From Silene conica (lineage: Eukaryota > Streptophyta > Magnoliopsida > Caryophyllales > Caryophyllaceae), in the NCBI GenBank assembly GCA_029255685.2, contig CM055314.2, positions 40,058,790-40,122,789 on the forward strand: DNA of 64,000 nt, written 5' to 3'. Below are positions 1 to 11,165 of this stretch, in pieces. How positions within the stretch are numbered: position 1 is the first letter of the stretch; the number at the start of each line of letters is the position of its first letter. The notes under the pieces are model-generated. The model did not search any database. It was not told the origin of the DNA and saw only the letters and a list, made by a program, of their open reading frames with translations. A program made the translations under genes and the position numbers.

Positions 1-1274
1 TCTCTTTTCTCTTTTTGATCAAGATAGCATACAAACCAAGATGCCTCATAATTAAACCAAAGACCACAAATACTAGCTTGGAAGGGTAGGCTAAGTTTGG
101 GGTGTAGTTTTGGGGGGATAAAAAGGCAATTTTGGCTATGTGGAGCTTATGGGTAAATATGAGAAAAGGGATCCCAAATGCACTTACCAAGACTCACAAA
201 ACGAGATAGTAAAACAAGTATATAACACTTCAAGTTCATGTTTATGCATATTGATGTAAAATGTTCCAAGTGGAGTACTACTCACATCCTAGAAAACTGG
301 TTTAAGAGTGAAACCAGGAAATAAGCTCTAAAACTTAGAATGTATAGTAGGTTGCCAAGGTATAAGTCAAGTTTCAAGATATACAAATTGACAAAAACTC
401 GTAGATATGCAAAAGACTCTCATACTAAAACAAATTGACAAGGCAAGGCAGAGGCATAAACATGTAAGATAGCAAAGTCATCCTTGAAATACTCTCGTTC
501 CGACTCGACCTATATGCTAAAATAAACGTGCATTTTTTGGAAATTTTTAGAATTTTTCTAATTTTTTTTTTTTTGATTTTTTTGTTGTATATGTAAGGAA
601 AAATAAAGAAAAGAACGATGCAATACGGAAATGCAATAAACGTGTGACAAAATGCAATGCATGTGACACGAAACCATTCCCCAAACCAACCCGCACAATG
701 TCCCCATTGTGCATTAGCCTAAGTAAAGGTTTCAGAAAATTAAAAGAAAGATGCAGGGAAATAAAAACCAAGGAAAACTGGAAAGAACTCACTGGATTGT
801 TAAGCGTGTGAGAAAAACCTCCCCAAACCAGCGTAAGCTGGGAGGTTTTGGTGGCCAGTAGTGCCACTCAAGTACCCAAGATGGTTGCATGATTCCCGAG
901 GAAGAAACGAACAGGCTGTGACGGATTGGTAGGTCCACCGACCTATGTTGCGGGTCGACCGACCTTCCTGCGGGCTGCAGGAATTCCAAGAATGCAGGGA
1001 CTAGGTCGACCGACCCATATTTCTAGTCGTTCGACCCCTCTGCTGCACAGCGGCCTTCTTTTCTTCGGAACTACTTGTGTTAACCAAGTCATTCTTCCTC
1101 AAACCTGAAAAAGCATTATATATGCGCCCAGCAAGTGCGCGAGATTCCAGAACCAAGTCCAGAAGTCTTAACTATGCAAACAAAACGGAAAAGTTCTAAA
1201 GCTGAAAGCAAACAAAATTAAAAAGTCTCAACAAACAAAAAGTAAATTGTCTCAAAAGCTGAAAATTTAAACAA
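1..1274 (-). other. Athila-like element, non-coding part after gag-protease
   Basis: No credible protein is seen here; the short open frames are not conserved in character. Four copies of the 12-bp motif (starts at 932, 953, 1004 and 1025) lie in this stretch with the same 21/51/21 spacing as in the coding part. A T-rich run is present around 556-575. The 3' LTR, which should end with GGCACGCATCA on the plus strand, is not present, so the element continues left of the window. Confidence 0.6.
932..1036. repeat. Phased 12-bp motif cassette in non-coding DNA
   Basis: Motifs start at 932 (GGTCCACCGACC), 953 and 1004 (GGTCGACCGACC) and 1025 (AGTCGTTCGACC, decayed). Spacers of 9, 39 and 9 bp match the coding cassette at 2463-2567, and the 39-bp middle spacers are themselves alike, so one is probably a copy of the other. 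Confidence 0.85.
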
Positions 1275-4151
1275 CTATCCGCTAAAGATGCGGAAAATCT
1301 CAGACCACGGCTTTTGGCGATATGCCGTAGTCTCCACCGTGTTGCTTTGGGTAGCAAAACACTTCTCCTCTCCGTCGCAAACAATATGCGACGGACTTTT
1401 CTCTTGAGCTTTTCTTCTCTCTTTCTTGTCCTCCTCATCCACAATATTCGGATCCTCATCCTCCTTGTAGCTTAGGAATCCCAGTCCTCCTCTTTGTACC
1501 GTGACCGCCTTTATTGTGGGTTTCCCCAAACCAATTCCTGCATTAGTCACAATAGAAGTATCCTCCATTTTGCTCCCAATCTGGGGCGGAGGTGTAAAAA
1601 CAGGTATAGGAGTAGGTAATAAAGTAGGAGAAGTAGTGATGACCTTATACTTCCTTTCAGAAGCAATAGCATTACAAGTAATAGGGGTCATGTCATCCTT
1701 CTTCCTATAGGATAGACCATAAATAATAGAATGTTTCCCTACTTTAAAGGTTAAGGTCCCAGTACCTACATCTATGATGGCTCCCGCAGTGTGGAGGAAA
1801 GGTCTTCCTAATATTATAGGTATATGGGCATCCTCAGGGATATCCAAAACTACAAAGTCTACAGGGAAGAAAAACCTGTCTATACGCACATGGATGTTTT
1901 CCAACACCTCTATGGGTTCCATAGATGTACGGTCAGCCATCTGGACAGTCATGCTAGTTACTGCAAAATTGGTCTTTCCGAGTTTTAAGGCTACGCTAAG
2001 GGGCATGACACTGATACTAGCTCCTAGGTCGCATAGGGCCTTTTCTACAGGGAAAGTTCCTATATTGCAAGGTACAGAAAAACTTCCAGGATCCTCTAGT
2101 TTATGAGGAGCAATGACATGGGATAGGAAGCTGGAGGACTCTTCAGTGAGGGCAACTGACTCAACCTTATCTAAAGACCGCTTTCTTGATAAAAGTTGTC
2201 TCATAAATTTAAGATACGAAGGAACTTGTTGAACTAATTCTAAAAACGGAATTTGAACATTTAATGATCGAATTACGTCTTTAAATTTATCAAATGATAC
2301 CTGTTCCTTGGTAGGTATGAGTCTTTCCGGGAAAGGAGGGGCGGAAGATTCAGTATTTGCAGCCCTCCTCAGAAACCTAGGGGTCTTATCACCCCGAAAA
2401 AGGAAATCTCTTAAGTTGTCCGGCAATTCCGGTCTGAAAGCACTCTCCTGCTCAGCATCGGGGGTCGGTCGACCCATATCCTCGGTCGGTCGACCTTCTT
2501 CTTGTACAGCGGGAATTTCCGGAATCTGTTCGGAGGTCGGTCGACCTTGCTCCTGGGTCGGTCGACCTTCCTCGCTGCTGTTCGGCTTCGGTTGTTTCGC
2601 TTTATCTTTCTCGCTTCCCACCTTAGCTCCACTTCTTAGAGATATGATGTTTAGAGTCTCTTTATTTTGGTCCGTCTTGGTCGGAAGTTGACCCGGAGCC
2701 CTAGTATCTTTCTTGCTTGCGATTTGAGCAATCTGGGACTCTAACATCTTCATCCCTGCTTCCCTATCCTGTGATTCCTTCTGAACCAACCCAATGAGGT
2801 TTTGGATGAGAGCATCCGTATTGGGTGGTGGGTTTGAAGGTGGTTGAGGGTTGAAGGGTGGTTTTTGGAAACCTTGCTTGTGTGGAGGGATGTATGTGGA
2901 ATTTTGTTGAGGTTGTAGGTGTTGTGGGTTGAGAACATTCTGGCTTGTCCACCTCATGTTTGGATGGACATTATTATTATTTGGGTCATAAAAATTGTTC
3001 CCACGATAGTGCTGAAAAGCGGCACACGTCTCATTAGATGAAGTGCAAAACTTGGACACGTGCCCCTCTCCACCACATCTCTCACAAACAAAGGGTCCGT
3101 CTTGAACGGCATTCACCTGGTACATACCTCCTTTGCTTCCACTCCCAATGTCGAATTTTCCATCACTCTTCAGCTTATCTAACTACGCCATTAAGGTCTC
3201 AATAGCAGCTACGTTAGACTCAGCTTTCCTTTGGTTACCACGGGAAGTCCCATGTTCAACACGGTGGATAGCAACATTTTCTATTATCTTGAGACCCTTA
3301 GTCTCTCCATAATTCTCTTGGAACCTTCTGTTGGCTGCAGCATCTAAGTAGCCCATGTTGTCATCATAGAGGCCATTGTAGAACTGGTTACAAAGAAACC
3401 ATTGTTCGAATCCATGGTGTGGTATGGATCGAACAAGTCTCTTGAACCTGTCCCAAGCCTCACTAAAATCTTCATTAGGCCCTTGCTTGAAGCTTGTTAT
3501 CTGCGCCCTTAGAGCATTGGTCTTGGCTGCAGAGTAGTACTTCCTGTAGAATGCCAAGGCCAAGGTATTCCAATCTGTGACTCCCGCAACAGTGCGGTCA
3601 AGATCTCTGTACCATTCCCTTGCAGAATCTCTAAGAGAGAAGATGAACATGGTTTGTTTAATCTGGTCCTGTGTCATTCCTTCTGGGGGTGCAATAGAGC
3701 ATATGTAATCTGTGAAGATTTCAATATGCTTTGCAACATCCTCATTAGCCGAGCCTCCAAATTGGTTTTTCTCAACCATAGTGATATAGGCAGGCTTGGC
3801 CTCGAATGGCTTCCCAGTACCTGCAGATAAAGTGAACCCTTTGTATAGGTCCTTCACCAGAGGCATGGAGTGACTGGCGATAGTAGCTTCTTCGGCCATG
3901 TTCTCTTCTTCTTTTGGAAAAACTTGGAAGTAGGTATAAGATGGTGTTTTTGGTGTGGATGGATTGTGAGGTGAATTTGGTTGTGAAGTTGGTGTTTTTG
4001 GTGAAGGTGGTTTTTCAAAGATATCCTCTTGGAATAGGGAAGATAGAGATCCTCCTTCCCTACTCTCTAAAAGTTGCTTTCTTTTTTCTCTTAAAGTCCT
4101 CTCAAGCTCGTGGTCTAGTGGTAGGAGTTCTCCTTGAACTGACCGGCGCAT
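1275..4151 (-). pseudogene. Athila-like gag-protease, interrupted by one amber stop
   Basis: A single frame of about 959 codons runs from 4151 to 1275 with one in-frame TAG at 3183-3185. The context on both sides is in the same frame, so a point nonsense change is likely (inference). The N-terminal half is a plant retrotransposon gag domain. After the stop come a zinc knuckle (CERCGGEGHVSKFC), a proline- and glutamine-rich linker, four GRPT tetrapeptides spaced seven residues apart on each side of a longer gap, and an aspartic protease with DLGAS and ILGRPFL motifs. The frame then ends without any reverse transcriptase. The gag would form particles and the protease would mature it. The GRPT repeats are the translation of the DNA motif also found in non-coding parts of the element. 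Confidence 0.85.
2463..2567 (-). repeat. Phased 12-bp motif cassette inside coding DNA
   Basis: Four exact GGTCGGTCGACC copies start at 2463, 2484, 2535 and 2556. The spacers are 9, 39 and 9 bp. Each copy reads as GRPT on the minus strand. The same four-site geometry occurs at 932-1036. Confidence 0.9.
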
Positions 4152-4248
4152 AAGATGGAAACTACAAGAAAAAAGTGAGAAGGTTTAAGGAACAAAAGTT
4201 CCTTAAACAAAAGAAACAAAAATAAGAAACAATAAGCACTAGCGCACC

Positions 4249-4266
4249 TCCCCGGCAACGGCGCCA
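4249..4266 (-). other. Primer binding site, tRNA-Asp type
   Basis: The plus strand here reads TCCCCGGCAACGGCGCCA, which equals the 3' end of plant tRNA-Asp(GTC) as I remember it, including CCA. On the minus strand it would pair with that tRNA to prime DNA synthesis. It lies 5 bp from the LTR end at 4272, as expected. Confidence 0.85.
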
Positions 4267-4867
4267 AAATTTGATGCCCGTCGTTGAGGGTACCAAAGAT
4301 AAAATTTATAATTCCTAACTTTAACAATAGATAGTGAAAGTCAGGGTCGAACCACAGAGAGGTAGGGAATGTTTATTGTTTGATGTTAATGTTTTAGGGT
4401 AACAGTTTTGGGGGTTTTAATGGTTGTTACTAAGTCTATAAACAAAGATAAAAATAAAACAAGAATAAAAAGATGATAATAAAACTTATAATAAAAGAGA
4501 TGCTAGGATGATTGGGTAATAAATAGCTAAGGTAATATAAATCCTAAGGTCAACATGTATTGCAGTCGCGTAAGGGGTGTAACATATCCTTTCGGTCTAT
4601 GGTACCTAATAGCTCCTTTCGGCCTATGCTATTAGTCCCTAGGTCTCACAATTATTGGGTGTCAACAATAAGGGGTGATTCCTAAATTCTAGGTCACATA
4701 CTTTTCAATCTTGAGTAACCTAGCCGTCTTAAGGTGTAAACCAATGCCCTTTCCGTATCTCTCAATCTTGGGTAGGTCATTACTAACATCCTACAAGTCT
4801 CCTTTCAGTTTCATTGTAGGTTATTATAGTCTACGAATTAAAACGGAACAGAATATGAACGCGAGTG

Positions 4868-4941
4868 GGTCGACCGACCAGCTAGCCCAGTCGGCCGACC
4901 ACTGCCTCGGTCGACCGACCCATTTTATAGGTCGGCCGAGC
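4868..4941. repeat. Phased 12-bp motif array in the Athila LTR, group 1
   Basis: Copies start at 4868 (GGTCGACCGACC), 4889 (AGTCGGCCGACC), 4909 (GGTCGACCGACC) and 4930 (GGTCGGCCGAGC). The steps are 21, 20 and 21 bp. Confidence 0.85.
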
Positions 4942-5481
4942 ACGGCTATGCTACAGTTGGTCTCGGAACCTATACTATCTACGCATGTTCATCCCCTTAC
5001 ATGCTAACATATGAATTTAGCTACTCATGATCACTAAAACAACAATGAAAATAGGAATAAACATGGAAATCATAATGAATATCAATCTAAACATGCAATC
5101 AATAATAAAGCTTGAGATTCTATCTTAAACCGAATACAGTAATTCTAAGCTAAATTATAACAATGAAGCATAAATTAAGAGAAGAATTACCGGAAATATG
5201 ATTGAGGCAGAAAAGGAACAAACTTTATTGATGAATGCTTGAAAGATTGAAGAACAAAACTAGAAGTATTTGAGAATATTGAAAGATTACAACTAAAGAT
5301 GAAACTAAATTATTTATGAATTGGGAACTAAATAAAACTCAATAATAACTGAATTATAATTGATAGAAACTGAATGCCTAAACCCTAATCATGCATCTTG
5401 TTTAAATAGGCGGATAATTAGAGTTTCCTAATGACTCTAACACTTCTATGGGCTTCCGGAATGCTTCGGAGTCTGCACAGA

Positions 5482-5574
5482 GGTCGGTCGACCTGTTTAC
5501 GGGCTTCTGTGTTTTTTCCGGACTTTCCATAACAGGGACCTGGTCGGCCGACCCAAGTAGTAGGTCGGTCGACC
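5482..5574. repeat. Phased 12-bp motif array in the Athila LTR, group 2
   Basis: Copies start at 5482, 5542 and 5563. The last two are 21 bp apart. The first gap is 48 bp, which equals the 9 plus 39 bp spacers of the four-site cassette, as if exactly one 12-bp motif had been lost or never gained. Confidence 0.8.
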
Positions 5575-5848
5575 CGTTTTCCTGTAGGATTGCTTTGTTT
5601 TGTCTTTGGTTTGACTTCTTGGTACTTGGTCAATGCTTCCAGTTGACTTTCCATCGTTCCTTGGCTATGAAAAAAATCCCGAGGGCATAAATTTGGTATA
5701 AAACCGTCTCTTTTCCGCATAAATCTGCAAAAGAGCATAAAAACACGAAAGTGGACAATTGTTGGGAAATAAAGGCTAAAACATAGTAAATGAGCGACCA
5801 AATGCGTGTGAAAAAGGATGTAAAACCTCATAAAATAGGCACGCATCA

Positions 5849-6199
5849 ACACGATGCATATACTATTCAATTTTGCGCGAAATTAAGGAACTAATTGCAT
5901 CAGTAGTTGGGAAACTGACGCAAAAGCTAAGCGCAAAAGCATCCGTTACTGGAAAACTGATGCAAAAACTAAGCTATTTGCGTCGGTTCTTAGAGCAATT
6001 GCATCAGTTGTGTTTTAAGAACTGATGCAAATGATACGTAAAATGCATCAGTTTTATACTAAGAACTGATGCAAATGTCTGTTTTTTGCGTCAGCTTTAG
6101 AACCGACGTTTCAATAAACGTCAACTCCAAAAACGTCAATCAAGAACCGACGCAATAAGTCATATAGAACGGACGCAATAGGGTGTTTTTGTACTAGTG
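5849..6199 (-). mobile_element. Right end of a CACTA-type DNA transposon
   Basis: The stretch ends on the plus strand in GTACTAGTG, the complement of a CACTA terminus (CACTAGTACAAAAAC). Inside it are many subterminal repeats in both orientations, based on GCATCAGTT, AACTGATGC and TTGCGTCGG, the usual dress of CACTA ends where the transposase binds. It breaks the LINE frame at 6200. The rest of the element lies left of the Athila insertion or is lost. No transposase is seen here. Confidence 0.65.
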
Positions 6200-6203
6200 T
6201 TTC

Positions 6204-7219
6204 CTACTGCACCGAGTCATCATCAGATGGATTACTACTCAGCTTCTTCTGTATCTCCTCAAGAGTAGCACTTGCAAGTCTTGTACTGCTCTCAATATCA
6301 GAATAACATTTTGTATTAATATGTTTCAGAACAGGCTTCAAATCCTTCAGTTTCTTGACCACTTTAAACATCTTAGTACCCATATATTGTCTACTCCATA
6401 CACCATTCACTTTTTCAGTGAAATTAGCAGTTGATCCCCACATATTGAAGTATTTAAAGCTCCTCTTACCTCCTATATCCAACTTCCTGCTGACCACTGT
6501 ACAAGGACAGTGATCAAACATCCCTTCAGGATGAAAATGAGCAATCAAATCACCATATTCCTCCATCCACTCAAGATTTCCCATAACTCTATCCAATCTA
6601 CTAAAAGTTCTACTCCCAACTTCCTGTTTATTAGACCAGGTATAAAAGGCTCCAGTAGAAGTTAAACCATCCATACAACACAGAGACACACACTCCTGAA
6701 ATTGCTCCTTTTCTACTTCAGTTGCCTGACCACCAAATCTTTCTACAGGAGACAGGAGAGTATTAAAGTCACCCATCCATAACCATGGAGCACTACAAGA
6801 ATTTGCAGTAGCCTTAAGAAAATCCCAGAGCTCCTCCTTTCATTGAGTCCATTAAAAGCATAGATCATTGTTAACAAACACACTTGATTATTTGCTACAG
6901 AAGTCACTTCCATGTGTATATACTGAGCATTGTATTCCAGCACCTTAACAGTAAAAGTACGAGGTTTCCAAAACACCTAAATCCTTCCTCCTTTATGCCA
7001 ACTACAATTTGTTGTAATACTCCAACCATCACACAAAGTAGTATTCGGACTCAACAATTTATTAGGTTTTATTTTAGTCTCCATCAGGCCAAATAAACTA
7101 ACTCCATTATTATGCATAAACCATTTCACAACCTTCTGTTTATTCAGGTCATTAAGACCCCTAACATTCCAAAAACCAACACTATCCATGTCCACTTCCT
7201 TGTAGAGGATCATTTCCAT
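6204..7219 (-). pseudogene. LINE endonuclease domain, decayed
   Basis: Three blocks form an apurinic-type endonuclease. The start carries WNVRGLND and METKI. The middle follows an in-frame TAG at about 6977. After a frame change near 6840 the last block carries MGDFN, RLDRVMGN and FDHCPC motifs. This domain nicks target DNA so that reverse transcription can start. A further in-frame TAG at 6204 precedes the CACTA border. It is non-functional. Confidence 0.8.
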
Positions 7220-7503
7220 TCTCTTCTACTACCCTTCCTCCTAGAGTAGTGCTACTTGTTAATACTTGAGCAAATGTATATGGGCTAAACCTTCCTGATA
7301 GCCTAATGCCAGGCATTTTACTCTATATATTCACCCTCATAGCCTGTTTAGCAGGAGTCTGTCTATTATGAGCTGCTGACCTAGCTTGTTCCAATGATGG
7401 GAAAAATTCTGGTGTGTTTATATAGTAGGTGACACAGCAGGAACCATTGGTGGAAGTATAGGTTTCCAAACCTGTTTAGGAACCAATGACTCATTCCTTA
7501 CAG

Positions 7504-8436
7504 TAGGCCTTTGTCCAGTGCTTTTCTTAGGTTTCCTACACTGATCCCCCTATGACCAATCCCATTACAACTTCTACATGTAATTGGCCTTCATTCATAA
7601 TTATTACTCACTTTCACTACTTTCCCATTCTCATCCATGAACTGCACATAATCAGGCAATCTCTGATCCATATGCAATTCCACCTGCACTCTAGCTTGAC
7701 TCATCAATATTTTATTTGAAGTATTTTCATCCATTTTAACAAACTTTCCAACGAGATTTGCAATTTTAGGTAGACAACTACCCCAAAATTTTAGAGGTAT
7801 TCCTGTTAGTCTTATCCAAACTGGTACCACTGCAACTGTCTCCTTAACTAACTCCATGTCCATAGTCAATTCCTTCACAATGACAGGTTTATTCACAAAG
7901 AGATAGTATCCAGAGTCCATTAAGGCATTCCTATCATCTTGACTATGGAATCTGACAATAAAACTTCCATTATCCAAGAACGATATTCTATCTATACCAT
8001 ACCCATCCCACATAGTATAAACAAAGTTTTCAATAGAATCCCAGGGTGGATTAGCACCTAAAATGTAACAGAAAATGGCATTATTCCAGAATTCTACCTC
8101 TGTTTGAACATCGTCTTGAGTAAACTGAAGCATCTCACTCACTTCCAGCTCCTTCATGATAGTTTCCATTACAGGTACATCCCTTCCTCCTTGTCTCATG
8201 ACCCATCCATCCAGCTCATTAGTCACCTCTTCCTCTGAAAGATCCAGAGTCGGAATTCCACCAATATCTCGTAATGATCTAGTTCTAGCTCCATCTTCTT
8301 CCGGTCCTCCAATAATAATTCCTTGTTGTTCATTACTTGATACTCGAGCAGAATTTTGTTTATTATTATTTGTACTTTTTGATGATTTTGATGCTGATCC
8401 TTGGTAACGATTTTGAGAATATTTGATAGCTGTCAT
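7504..8436 (-). pseudogene. LINE ORF1, DUF4283-type with broken zinc knuckle
   Basis: A 281-residue frame (8436 to 7591) begins MTAIKYSQNR and has a serine- and asparagine-rich start. A DUF4283-like domain follows from about residue 95, with PVWIRLTGIPLKFWG as its clear signature. This nucleic-acid-binding domain is typical of plant LINE and related ORF1 proteins. The frame ends in TGA at 7591. Just past it, still in frame, lies CRSCNGIGH of a zinc knuckle, whose final cysteine is only reached after a one-base frame change near 7550. ORF1 binds element RNA in the transposition particle. It is probably dead because of the stop and the frameshift. Confidence 0.75.
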
Positions 8437-8599
8437 GATTATTATTGCAGGAATCTTAATTTCAGAGCTTTTCCTATCTCATACTTTCTCTCTCATATTA
8501 CTATAATTACGATTTGTTTTATTATGAATTAAAATCGTCATATCATGTCATGCATTTTTATCAAGTTTATCGACCAAGTCAATTAAATTTATCGATAAT

Positions 8600-9114
8600 T
8601 CACCGACTTAGTTCACTTAAAGGAGATAGATATTAAAATTGACTAGATCTCTTACAAATATAAATATTGAGACTTAGACTTACCAAAGAGTAAAAACCCA
8701 TGACGCCCTTCTTCATAAGAAAGTAGGCTCGGCTACACCGGGGTGCTAAACTTGTTACGTTAGGTAAGTGGGGGTAATATGGTTACACCTTGAAATTTGG
8801 TTGATCTCAACGAAGGTATTTGTAACCGTGGTTGCAATAAGTTCGGGTTAAAGACAATTTAAAGTAAATTGTCGACCGAGAGTTCTAATGTAGAACCGAT
8901 TAAAAGTTAATCCACCGAATTATATTAATGGAGATGAATCGGCTACACCGTGCCCGAATTAATATGGATTTGGGTCTCGGAATCGTTTACTTAATTGGGT
9001 AAGAGATCATTAAGTAAATGTTAGACTTGTTTAAAAATATTTACGATTTTTTATTAACGATGATTGTTTTTAATTCCTTCACTTTTAATTGTAGTTTACT
9101 TTCAAACATCTTCA
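8600..9114 (+). other. Copia-type leader upstream of a gag-only gene
   Basis: This non-coding stretch is similar by eye to the leader of the intact Copia (about 14795-15279). Shared blocks include TTAGTTCACTTAA, CCCATGA followed by CCCTTCTTC, GGTAAGTGGG, TCGACC followed by AGAGTTC, and a block around ATCGTTTA near the end. A pyrimidine-rich stretch ending in TTGTAG lies just before the gag start. No LTR is recognisable to the left. Confidence 0.6.
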
Positions 9115-10142
9115 ATGGCCGCAAATGCTCCACCTCTCACTAACGTGTCATGCCTTCGATCCTTTATGGATCGTTGCAAGCTAGACAAGCATGGTTCCAA
9201 TTTTAAAGATTGGGATGCGCAATTGGTTTTGGCCGCTCAAGGTGACGATAAGACTCGTTACCTTACCGTGGCCGCTCCTCCCGCTCCAACTGCTCGTTCC
9301 GCGGTTAAAACTCGTGAGGTCTGTGAGGCCTACATGAAAGAGTCTTCCGCTCTCAAGAACGTCCTTATGTTCTCCATGGAGCCGGATCTCCAATGGAGTA
9401 TGATTAAGCTAAGCACGTCGTACGAAATTTACACCAAGCTTGCGACGATGTTTTCGCAAACTCCAAGGGTGATTCAATATGAGGCGGCCTCCGCCTTCTT
9501 CGATATTTGTTTGAAGGAAGAACAAAAAGGTTAGCCCTCATGTATTCAAGTTGGTTAGGTTAGATGAAACCCTTAAGGTGCAAGGAGTTGATGTTCCCGA
9601 CTCCCTCATCATAGACCGAGTTCTTCACTCCCTTAATAAGGTGAAATCGTATGCACAGTTCTGGGTGAACTTTAACATGCGAAATCAAGAGACCACTTTG
9701 GACGAATTGCATAAGTTGTTCGTCCAAGCGAAAAGGGACGACATTGGACTTAATGAGAGCTCCTCAAAGGATGTTTTGAACATCGAAAAGAAGGGAAAGG
9801 GGAAATTTAAGAGGAGTGCCTTCAAAGGCAAGGGCATGAAATCCTCCAAATCCAAACCTTCAAAAGAGAAGACCTTTTCGAAAGGTGCTTCAACCTCATC
9901 TTCAAAAGTTGAAGACAAGTGCCATTATTGCACGAGGTTGGGTCATTGGAAACGGAATTGCCCTAAATACTTAACCGATATCAAAAATGGAAAGGCTCTT
10001 GCCGTAGGTAATAATTCTCGTTTAAAAATTCATGTTGTTTTGTTAACTTTTGTATGTTGATACAAGTTGTTGACTTTCACCCCTTTTAATTGTTTTAAAG
10101 GGGCACCTCCTAATGACAAGGGCAATGAAAAGGAAGCTTGAA
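9115..10142 (+). pseudogene. Copia-type gag-only gene with likely intron
   Basis: The protein begins MAANAPPLTN at 9115 (an upstream ATG at 9064 is less likely) and aligns throughout with the gag of the intact Copia at 15280. It has a UBN2-like gag core, a lysine- and serine-rich linker and a zinc knuckle (CHYCTRLGHWKRNC). One frame change lies in an A-run at 9523-9528. After the knuckle, AG|GTAATA at 10007/10008 and TTTTAAAG at 10094-10101 fit a 94-bp intron. Joining them would add 13 residues and stop at 10140-10142. No protease or polymerase follows. It may be a decayed element that lost pol, or a gag-only unit resembling the spliced short GAG transcripts known from Ty1/Copia. Confidence 0.6.
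10008..10101 (+). other. Probable intron near the end of gag-only gene
   Basis: The donor G|GTAATA follows the codons for AVG and the acceptor is TTTTAAAG. The interior is T-rich. The donor sits at the same place in gag as the GGTATGT at 16201 in the intact Copia. Splicing is inferred, not shown. Confidence 0.45.
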
Positions 10143-10477
10143 GTTCCTTACATGGATGGCTATGGTAGCATCCAGTGATTGAAGACTTGAAGAGCTTGGC
10201 TCTAATTTTCATTATCGTCTTCTTTCATTATGCATTTTAATTTAAAAGAGCAATTTCTTTTCTTGTATGACAATGATTCAAATCCTAAACAATTGTTGTA
10301 TTTTAGATATTGGTAACTTGGTTTTCAACCCAAGTCACTCCTTTTGTTCTTAATCAAATCGTTGATTCCTAAAATAAATTGCATACCTTGTAACATGAGT
10401 TAATCTGATCATAATAAATCAGTAAAGAAGTACCCTGAAATATTCATTGTACAATAGATTGATACGATCAAATATCA
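10143..10477. other. Sequence with no gene seen
   Basis: AT-rich stretch after the gag-only gene. It may be its 3' untranslated part. No polypurine tract or LTR start can be recognised. Confidence 0.4.
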
Positions 10478-10600
10478 CACTACAACAATTCATACCTTTA
10501 GTGGCATTTATCTAGTGGCAATAAATAAAAATGCCACCTTTAATTAAACTTAGGTGGCATTTAATCTAGCACAAGTAATAAACGTCGCCTTATTGCATTT
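10478..10600 (+). repeat. CACTA left terminus with subterminal repeats
   Basis: CACTACAACAATT begins at 10478. It is followed by GTGGCATTTATCTAG, AATGCCACC, AGGTGGCATTTAATCTAG and similar units in both orientations, a common design of plant CACTA ends. Confidence 0.65.
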
Positions 10601-11057
10601 CCAGCCGCGCGCGCCTCTTTACCGCCCTTTATTTTCATTATTCAATATTCATCCACTACTCAAAAGAGCACTCCAGAAACCATTTTATTTCCCCCAAATA
10701 TTGAAATCCTCACAAACCCTAAATTCTAACACTAATCGTTCCTTCATCCGTCCTAAATTCTAACATTGAGCCCTTCATCCGGTATGCTATTCTCTTCTTC
10801 CTCTTTTTTTTAATCATCAACTGTTCAATTTTCAGATTTCATTTGTTACCCTATAATTTTTTTTGTTAATTTTATACCAATAATTACCGTTATAGTTTTT
10901 TTGGTTTGGTTTAATTTCTTTTTATACTGTTTATTCTCTTAGTCTTGCATTTATACCATAGTTTGACCTTGATTTCATTTGGATTGATTTACGCATAGAA
11001 ATTATTGATTAATGTAAGAGGGAAATGACGGCTTGTAGGCTATGAAATTGTTGATTA
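10601..11057 (+). other. Probable 5' UTR and first intron start of the CACTA gene
   Basis: A pyrimidine-rich, leader-like stretch contains two copies of CCTAAATTCTAACA (10730-10770 region). It ends in a possible donor and is followed by T-rich intron-like DNA up to the poly(T) of the LINE. No open frame of interest. Confidence 0.35.
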
Positions 11058-11165
11058 TTTTTTTTTTTGGTAAAATGTGAGATATTATATCATATGAGTA
11101 TCAAAAAGAATGTACAAGAGGTTCCGGGATCAAATCCCCTTACAAACACAAAATCAAAAAGAAGC

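Larger units (their letters stand above)
1..5848 (-). mobile_element. Athila-like Ty3/Gypsy retrotransposon, left part outside window
   Basis: This is a minus-strand LTR retrotransposon. Reading leftward from 5848 come the 5' LTR, a tRNA-Asp-type primer site, a gag-protease reading frame and then non-coding DNA to the window edge. The protease style and the primer site are those of the Athila/Tat group. No reverse transcriptase, RNase H or integrase can be seen in the 1.27 kb after the protease frame, so it is either a gag-protease-only derivative or the polymerase lies beyond position 1. The second LTR is not in the window. Phased GGTCGGTCGACC-type motifs occur in the LTR, the coding part and the non-coding part. 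Confidence 0.85.
4272..5848 (-). repeat. 5' LTR of the Athila-like element
   Basis: On the minus strand it begins TGATGCGTGCC and ends GGGCATCA, so the termini are inverted TGATGC and GCATCA. Length is 1577 bp. The inner edge abuts the primer site. It carries two further groups of the phased motif, at 4868-4941 (four copies, spacers 9, 8 and 9 bp) and 5482-5574 (three copies). The five bases outside it are ACACG; the matching duplication is beyond the window. Confidence 0.85.
6200..8510 (-). mobile_element. LINE (L1-type) 5' part, cut by the CACTA end
   Basis: A minus-strand non-LTR retrotransposon holding ORF1 (8436 leftward) and an endonuclease (7219 leftward). Reverse transcriptase is missing because the element stops at the CACTA border at 6199. 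The protein style matches the LINE at 11058-23135, so both belong to one family. The 5' limit near 8510 is a guess: beyond it the sequence becomes like the Copia leader. Confidence 0.8.

Noticed and set aside
789..1108. Short overlapping frames with RPT-like and RST-like words
   Set aside because: They only read through the phased 12-bp DNA motif; no domain and no continuity with the gag-protease frame.
6788..6797. CACTACAAG inside the LINE endonuclease
   Set aside because: It lies in continuous LINE coding sequence with no border or subterminal repeats; chance.
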